From an uncultured Actinomyces sp. (GTDB lineage: Bacteria; Actinomycetota; Actinomycetes; Actinomycetales; Actinomycetaceae): 10,553 bases of DNA. Positions 7,296 to 10,553 of the stretch are shown here, in pieces. The DNA is taken from contig CALHZX010000010.1 of NCBI GenBank assembly GCA_938040725.1, positions 1 to 10,553 of the forward strand. Direction: 5' to 3'. Under the pieces are notes generated by a model, which worked only from the letters and a program-made list of their open reading frames with translations, did no database searches and was not told where the DNA came from. Within the stretch, counting starts at the first letter, position 1. Each line of letters opens with the position of its first letter. The translations under genes were made by a program, and so were the position numbers.

Positions 7296-7362
7296 TGTGG
7301 ATAACCGCTCGGCACGCCCAGGGGTTGTGGATGGATCCCACACTCACCCCGCCTGTGAATAA
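7296..7362 (+). promoter_or_regulatory. DnaA-box cluster (two consensus boxes and one weaker)
   Basis: TGTGGATAA (7296-7304, complement TTATCCACA) and TGTGAATAA (7354-7362, complement TTATTCACA) both fit the DnaA consensus TTATNCACA. Between them is a weaker match, TGTGGATGG (7326-7334). All three have the same orientation, with start-to-start spacings of 30 and 28 bp, close to three helical turns. The outer two extend to a shared 12-mer, CCTGTGRATAAC. The cluster lies 50-120 bp upstream of comEA and about 90-155 bp upstream of the small coiled-coil gene. A role in DnaA-dependent control or DnaA titration is inferred. No dnaA, dnaN or AT-rich unwinding region is present, so I do not call it an origin. 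Confidence 0.55.
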
Positions 7363-7366
7363 CTCG

Positions 7367-7386
7367 CTTGGGACTGCAGTCCCAAG
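7367..7386. promoter_or_regulatory. Perfect 20-bp palindrome, candidate operator
   Basis: CTTGGGACTG / CAGTCCCAAG is an uninterrupted perfect palindrome centred on a PstI-type CTGCAG. It begins 4 bp after the third DnaA-box match and overlaps the putative -35 and spacer of the promoter for the small plus-strand gene. That is the position and symmetry expected of an operator for a dimeric regulator. No matching regulator gene is in the window, and I cannot name the family. Confidence 0.5.
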
Positions 7387-7395
7387 GGATACTGT
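7368..7395 (+). promoter_or_regulatory. Candidate promoter of the small coiled-coil gene
   Basis: A -35-like TTGGGA (7368-7373) and a TANNNT-type -10, TACTGT (7390-7395), are 16 bp apart. The predicted start near 7402 would leave a leader of about 50 nt before the ATG at 7451. The palindrome covers the -35 and most of the spacer. Other TANNNT hexamers follow at 7401 and 7412, so the exact promoter is uncertain. Confidence 0.3.
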
Positions 7396-7450
7396 TCCGG
7401 TAACGTCGAAGTACAGTTGCGCACCGCGCCCAGAGCCGAAAGACCACACC

Positions 7451-7576
7451 ATGAGCGAGAACATCGAGGATCTGAAGACGCAGCTCGCCGCAGCGGAAGC
7501 CGCAGCGAAGGCCGCCGAGGCTGAGGCCGCTCGTCAAAAGGAAATGGAGCGCCTGCGTCGCCAGGTCAAGAAGTAG
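7451..7576 (+). CDS. Small Ala/Glu/Arg-rich coiled-coil protein, ended by an in-frame TAG
   Basis: A 41-aa product starting MSENIEDLKTQLAAAEAAAK and then rich in Ala, Glu, Arg and Lys. The heptad-like spacing of Leu and Ala suggests one continuous amphipathic helix or coiled coil. It ends at TAG (7574-7576), but the same frame stays open for another 44 codons to a TGA at 7709-7711 with the same composition, so the gene looks interrupted. An in-frame upstream ATG at 7325 would read through DnaA boxes and the palindrome and is not credible. The RBS before 7451 is weak (AAAGACC). A promoter-like region precedes it and a strong hairpin follows at 7730-7780, so it looks like a self-contained transcription unit. 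The function is not known to me. Confidence 0.5.
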   Translation: MSENIEDLKTQLAAAEAAAKAAEAEAARQKEMERLRRQVKK

Positions 7577-7711
7577 CAGGAGAAGGAGGAGGCCGCACGC
7601 CAGCGCGCCGCCGAACGCCGTACCCGCCAGGTCGAAAACGTCCTCGGGTCCGTCCTGCGCACCGCCGGCCGCGAGATCACGCGTTCCATCTTCGGTACGC
7701 GCAAGCGCTGA
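7577..7711 (+). pseudogene. In-frame continuation of the coiled-coil gene beyond the amber codon
   Basis: After the TAG the frame continues as QEKEEAARQRAAERRTRQVE and then NVLGSVLRTAGREITRSIFG, ending TRKR before TGA. The charged helix carries on smoothly and leads into a small conserved-looking C-terminal segment. Read as one, the gene would encode 86 codons, with codon 42 being TAG between Lys-Lys and Gln-Glu. A single CAG-to-TAG change would explain this. The C-terminal segment reminds me of the tail of HerA-like (DUF853) ATPases, but that is a recollection from family flavour and not an alignment. It could be a recent pseudogene, a sequencing error, or amber read-through. The sequence alone cannot separate these. 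Confidence 0.5.
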
Positions 7712-7729
7712 CCTTTCCGATTTTTCGAC

Positions 7730-7780
7730 ACGAGGCCGGGGCTCGGGACTCTTTTCGGGGAGTCCGGACCCCGGCCTCGT
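7730..7780 (+). terminator. Long GC-rich hairpin terminator built on the dispersed 13-mer
   Basis: The outer arms ACGAGGCCGGGG (7730-7741) and CCCCGGCCTCGT (7769-7780) pair perfectly over 12 bp. The inner arms GGACTC (7746-7751) and GAGTCC (7760-7765) pair around TTTTCGGG. It lies 18 bp past the TGA of the interrupted coiled-coil gene and 83 bp before proC, so it separates the two transcription units. No T-run follows on the plus strand, as is common for actinobacterial terminators. A short T-run lies before it (7721-7725). Confidence 0.75.
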
Positions 7781-7862
7781 CTCACAGTGCGGCCATTGTG
7801 CCAAGAAACGGCAAAGTGGAGTAAGCTGCAACGCAATCGACCAACTTTCACGGGAGCCCCTG

Positions 7863-8669
7863 ATGCGTATCGGATTCATCGGAACGGGAGCCATGGCCCA
7901 GGCCATCGCTCGCGGTGCCGTCGCGTCCGGCGTCGATCCCGCGACACTGGTCTTCTCCAACCGCACGGCCGCCAAGGCCTGTGATCTGGCCGACGAGCTA
8001 GGCGCAACCGCCGCGTCCTCGAATGCGTCCTTGGCCCGCCAGGCCGACATCGTCATCCTGGCGGTCAAGCCCAAGGACCAGCGCGCGGTCATCAAGGAGA
8101 TCTCCTCCATCGTGGTCGGCCGATCCGACGTCTGCGTCGTCTCCCTGGCAGCAGGACGCACCCTCGACCAGATCACCACTGACTTCGGCGCGGGCATTCC
8201 GCTCGTACGCGTCATGCCGAACGTCGCGGCTACCGTCGGGCAGTCCATGACCGCCCTAACGGCCGCGCGCGCCACCGACGCACAGGTCGCAGCCGTCCGA
8301 TCCCTCATGGATTCGGTGGGCCGCACCATCCTCATCGACGAGGACTATTTTCCCGTGTTCCAGGCCCTGGCCTCGTGCTCTCCGGCCTGGTATTTCCAGA
8401 TTGTTGATTCTTTCGCCCGCGCGGGACTGAAGTACGGGCTGTCCAAGGACAGCGCCGTCGAGATCGCAGCGCAGGCGATGGCGGGGGCTGCCACGCTGCT
8501 CCTGGGCGAGCGCGAGAATGGAACCATCCCCGCGCAACTCATTGATCGGGTAACAAGCCCCGGCGGCACCACAATCGCAGGATTGCTGGCCGCCGAGGAA
8601 GGCGGTTTGTCGACCGCACTGGTTAGTGCCGTCGACGCCTCCATCCACGCCGACTCCCATCTCGGCTGA
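7863..8669 (+). CDS. proC: Pyrroline-5-carboxylate reductase
   Basis: Reduces 1-pyrroline-5-carboxylate to L-proline with NAD(P)H, the last step of proline synthesis, in the cytoplasm. The 268-aa length fits the family. The N-terminal Rossmann fold begins MRIGFIGTGAMAQAIARG (Gly-rich loop at residues 7-12), continues with the VILAVKP strand (64-70) and RVMPNVAA (116-123), and ends in the C-terminal dimer domain with the family signature VTSPGGTTIAGL (230-241). The stretch normally reading SGSGPAY is ASCSPAWYF here (170-178), a variation near the substrate loop that is closer to the SGCSPAY variant. The ATG has GGGAG 6 nt upstream. A TANNNT hexamer, TAAGCT (7822-7827), is a possible -10 without a clear -35. 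It is monocistronic or followed by the transporter 70 bp later. Confidence 0.95.
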   Translation: MRIGFIGTGAMAQAIARGAVASGVDPATLVFSNRTAAKACDLADELGATAASSNASLARQADIVILAVKPKDQRAVIKEISSIVVGRSDVCVVSLAAGRTLDQITTDFGAGIPLVRVMPNVAATVGQSMTALTAARATDAQVAAVRSLMDSVGRTILIDEDYFPVFQALASCSPAWYFQIVDSFARAGLKYGLSKDSAVEIAAQAMAGAATLLLGERENGTIPAQLIDRVTSPGGTTIAGLLAAEEGGLSTALVSAVDASIHADSHLG

Positions 8670-8728
8670 TTCCACCTGCCGCGACGCGGCTTACCTTCCT
8701 ATTTTTGCGCTGTCGCGCACCCTCAACA

Positions 8729-8739
8729 CAGGAACACTC
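8729..8739 (+). promoter_or_regulatory. Ribosome binding site deciding the transporter start
   Basis: AGGAA (8730-8734) stands 5 nt before the ATG at 8740. The next open in-frame start to the left (8626) lies inside proC and has no RBS. So the protein begins MLLFNAVVLSVIV, directly with its first membrane helix. No convincing separate promoter is visible in 8670-8728. Confidence 0.65.
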
Positions 8740-10104
8740 ATGTTACTTTTCAACGCAGTCGTGCTCTCCGTGATCGTCATGCTGGTCCTCAGCATCGCTC
8801 GTGTGCACGTCGTCATCTCGCTTTTCGTCGCCTCACTCGTGGGCGGACTCGTGGCCGGAATGGGCATTTCCGGCACCATGGTCGCATTTCAGGACGGCCT
8901 GGCCGGAGGCGCGAAGATCGCACTGTCCTACGCCCTGCTCGGCGCGTTCGCCATGTCGGTCGCCCACTCGGGCTTGCCCCGTCTCCTGGCGAACTGGATC
9001 ATCAACAAGCTACGCAACGCTGACGACTCGAACTCTGCGCGCGTGGCCCGCTCCGCCAAGTGGGGCATCCTCGGCGGTGTCCTCGTCATGGGCGTGATGA
9101 GCCAGAATCTCATTCCGATTCACATCGCCTTCATCCCGCTACTCGTTCCCCCTCTCATCGGCGTCATGAACGAGCTGAAGATGGACCGACGCTTGGTCGC
9201 CTGTGCGATCACCTTCGGCATCGTCACGACCTACATGTTCGTGCCGATCGGTTTCGGTCGTATCTTCCTGCACGACATTCTCTACAAGAACATTGAGGAT
9301 GCGGGGCTGCCCGTCGAGGGCATCGTCAATCCGATGGCCGCCATGGCGATCCCCGCCCTGTCCATGGCGGTGGGTTGCTTCATCGCCCTGTTCGTCTCCT
9401 ACCGCAAGCCGCGCGAATACGAGCAGCGCGAGACGGAGTTCAGCACGGGCAACGACAAGCCGATCAGCATGGTGAAGGTGTGGGCGGCCGTCGTCGCCCT
9501 CATCGTCTGCTTCGTGATCCAGGCGGTCCTGACCAAGATGGACTCCGATGCCGACCCGCTGCTTGTGGGTGCTCTCGTGGGCCTGTGCCTCATGCTCGCC
9601 ATGCGTGTCGTCCCGTGGCAGCAGGCCGACGACGTATTCAGCGGAGGCATGAAGATGATGAGCCTCATCGGCCTCATCATGATCACCGCGCAGGGCTACG
9701 CCGAGGTCCTGAAGAAGTCGGGCCAGATCGAGCCTCTCGTCCAGCAGACCTCCGCGATGTTCAACGGTTCGAAGGCACTGGCCGCCATGATCATGCTTGT
9801 TGTCGGCCTGATCATCACGATGGGCATCGGCTCGTCATTCTCGACCCTGCCGATCATTTCGGCGATCTACGTGCCTCTGTGCCTGACGCTGGGCTTCTCC
9901 CCCGTCGCTACCGTCGCAATCATCGGTACCGCTGGTGCTCTGGGCGACGCGGGTTCGCCCGCATCCGACTCCACGCTTGGCCCGACAGCCGGTCTGAGCG
10001 TGGACGGTCAGCACGACCACATGCGCGACACGGTCATCCCGGAATTCATCCACTACAACATCCCGCTGTTGGTCGGCGGGTGGATCGCCGCGATGGTTCT
10101 CTGA
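8740..10104 (+). CDS. YuiF/NhaC-type Na+/H+ antiporter-family transporter (possible histidine permease)
   Basis: A 454-aa polytopic inner-membrane transporter with about 11-12 hydrophobic segments. The sequence follows the COG2056 (YuiF) pattern. The N-terminal part is MLLFNAVVLSVIVMLVLSIA, then RVHVVISLFVASLVGG, and GGAKIALSYALLGAFAMSVA, and the middle holds GVMSQNLIPIHIAFIPLLVP. The C-terminal block is GALGDAGSPASDSTLGPTAG, then GQHDHMRDTVIPEFIHYNIP. A charged loop (about residues 243-263) splits the two halves. The family is annotated as Na+/H+ antiporter and as a predicted histidine transporter, and the substrate cannot be told from sequence. It starts 70 bp after proC on the same strand, so co-transcription with proC is possible. 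A strong hairpin 17 bp past its stop closes the unit. Confidence 0.88.
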   Translation: MLLFNAVVLSVIVMLVLSIARVHVVISLFVASLVGGLVAGMGISGTMVAFQDGLAGGAKIALSYALLGAFAMSVAHSGLPRLLANWIINKLRNADDSNSARVARSAKWGILGGVLVMGVMSQNLIPIHIAFIPLLVPPLIGVMNELKMDRRLVACAITFGIVTTYMFVPIGFGRIFLHDILYKNIEDAGLPVEGIVNPMAAMAIPALSMAVGCFIALFVSYRKPREYEQRETEFSTGNDKPISMVKVWAAVVALIVCFVIQAVLTKMDSDADPLLVGALVGLCLMLAMRVVPWQQADDVFSGGMKMMSLIGLIMITAQGYAEVLKKSGQIEPLVQQTSAMFNGSKALAAMIMLVVGLIITMGIGSSFSTLPIISAIYVPLCLTLGFSPVATVAIIGTAGALGDAGSPASDSTLGPTAGLSVDGQHDHMRDTVIPEFIHYNIPLLVGGWIAAMVL

Positions 10105-10121
10105 TTCCGTCGTTCTCTTTG

Positions 10122-10171
10122 ACGAGGCCGGGGCCAGATTGCATGTTCCCGCAACCTGGCCCCGGCCTCGT
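10122..10171 (+). terminator. Long perfect hairpin terminator built on the dispersed 13-mer
   Basis: The arms ACGAGGCCGGGGCCAG (10122-10137) and CTGGCCCCGGCCTCGT (10156-10171) pair perfectly over 16 bp. After one A/C mismatch the stem continues with TTGC (10139-10142) and GCAA (10151-10154) around ATGTTCCC. It lies 17 bp past the transporter stop and 108 bp before valS. No T-run follows. The first 12 bases of the arm are identical to those at 7730, while the loop is unrelated. Confidence 0.8.
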
Positions 10172-10205
10172 GTGAGCAACCCGCGCCCCGTGGCTCGGCG
10201 CTGCG

Positions 10206-10236
10206 TTGGACCGCAATGGCCGGGGAAAAGTACCCT
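10206..10236 (+). promoter_or_regulatory. Candidate valS promoter
   Basis: TTGGAC (10206-10211) and TACCCT (10231-10236, a TANNNT -10) are 19 bp apart, slightly wide. A start near 10243 would give a leader of about 37 nt. The 108 bp between the hairpin and the valS ATG is too short for, and shows no, T-box leader. Confidence 0.4.
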
Positions 10237-10279
10237 AGTGGGGCAAACAGTCCACGACTCGGATGGAGACAACTCAATT

Positions 10280-10553
10280 ATGGCGATGAACACCCGTGCG
10301 CAGGCACCTCGCGTGCCCGACCGCGCCACCCCCGAAGGCCTCGAAGCCAAGTGGGGTGAGGCCTGGGAAAACCAGGGCACCTACGCTTTTGACCGCAGCG
10401 CGACGCGCGAGCAGGTGTACTCGATCGACACTCCCCCGCCGACGGTATCCGGTTCCCTGCACATCGGCCATGTTTTCTCCTACACGCACACCGACGTCGT
10501 GGCCCGCTACCAGCGCATGATGGGCAAGTCCGTGTTCTACCCGATGGGTTGGG
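10280..10553 (+). CDS. valS: Valyl-tRNA synthetase, N-terminal part (runs off the window)
   Basis: Charges tRNA-Val with valine, a class I aminoacyl-tRNA synthetase in the cytoplasm. The first 91 codons are visible. The class I HIGH motif is HIGH at residues 61-64, in the context TPPPTVSGSLHIGHVFSYTH, followed by DVVARYQRMMGKSVFYPMGW. This is the Rossmann active-site start of ValS. The context PTVSGSLHIGHVFSY separates it from IleS and LeuS. The start is the ATG at 10280, with GGAG at 10265-10268, 11 nt upstream and so a little far. A second ATG follows two codons later. The KMSKS motif, editing domain and C-terminal coiled coil lie outside the window. Confidence 0.93.
   Translation, partial: MAMNTRAQAPRVPDRATPEGLEAKWGEAWENQGTYAFDRSATREQVYSIDTPPPTVSGSLHIGHVFSYTHTDVVARYQRMMGKSVFYPMGW

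Noticed and set aside
7325..7450. Upstream start (ATG at 7331 or the GTG/TTG nearby) for the small coiled-coil gene
   Set aside because: Translation would pass through the DnaA boxes, the palindrome and the candidate promoter. The protein composition only becomes gene-like from 7451.
7244..7450. A replication origin, because of the DnaA boxes
   Set aside because: There are only two consensus boxes and one weak match, no AT-rich unwinding element, and no dnaA, dnaN, gyr or parAB genes nearby.
7253..8335. Minus-strand open frame (360 aa) opposite proC and the small coiled-coil gene
   Set aside because: It runs antisense through proC, the long hairpin and the DnaA boxes, with no recognisable motif.
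8678..8690. GCCGCG-A-CGCGGC inverted repeat between proC and the transporter as a terminator
   Set aside because: A usable loop leaves only a 4-bp stem, and the T-run (8702-8706) is too far away. At best it is a minor structure.
8626..8739. Longer N-terminus for the YuiF-type transporter
   Set aside because: It would start within proC without an RBS and add a non-hydrophobic tail. The ATG at 8740 has a well-placed AGGAA and begins with the first membrane helix.
10172..10279. T-box or other riboswitch upstream of valS
   Set aside because: The leader is at most about 108 bp, with no specifier stem or T-box-like bulge sequence and no antiterminator hairpin.

Overview
The window is GC-rich, densely coded bacterial DNA. 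The gene order comEA-comEC-holA, the short ComEC without a C-terminal hydrolase domain, and the style of the ValS N-terminus point to a high-GC actinobacterium. The Actinomycetaceae (Actinomyces/Schaalia type) are my best guess, but that placement is inference from protein flavour and not from any search.

Layout. Positions 92-7243 are all minus strand. Read in the direction of transcription, a competence-type DNA-uptake pair (comEA, comEC; ATGA overlap) is followed after 138 bp by holA (DNA polymerase III delta, the clamp-loader subunit). After 54 bp comes a two-gene heterodimeric ABC exporter (582 aa and 643 aa half-transporters, stop and start one base apart). The right third is plus strand: a short Ala/Glu/Arg-rich coiled-coil gene broken by an in-frame TAG, proC (last step of proline synthesis), a YuiF/NhaC-type transporter, and the first 91 codons of valS (valyl-tRNA synthetase), which runs off the window.

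The divergent intergenic region 7244-7450, between comEA and the small coiled-coil gene, is the most signal-rich non-coding part. It has two consensus DnaA boxes plus a weaker third, evenly spaced and in one orientation, followed directly by a perfect 20-bp palindrome that overlaps a candidate promoter.

A 13-mer, ACGAGGCCGGGGC, recurs five times. Twice it is the left arm of a long, nearly perfect hairpin after a plus-strand gene (7730-7780 and 10122-10171). Twice it is a lone half-site just beyond a minus-strand gene (58-70, 3809-3821). Once it sits inside comEC (6134-6146). This looks like a lineage-specific terminator or dispersed-hairpin family.

The protein-coding genes are mostly ordinary housekeeping and transport. 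I see no phage, IS, CRISPR or RNA gene. The points worth follow-up are the amber-interrupted small gene, the DnaA-box/palindrome region next to comEA, and the dispersed hairpin family.
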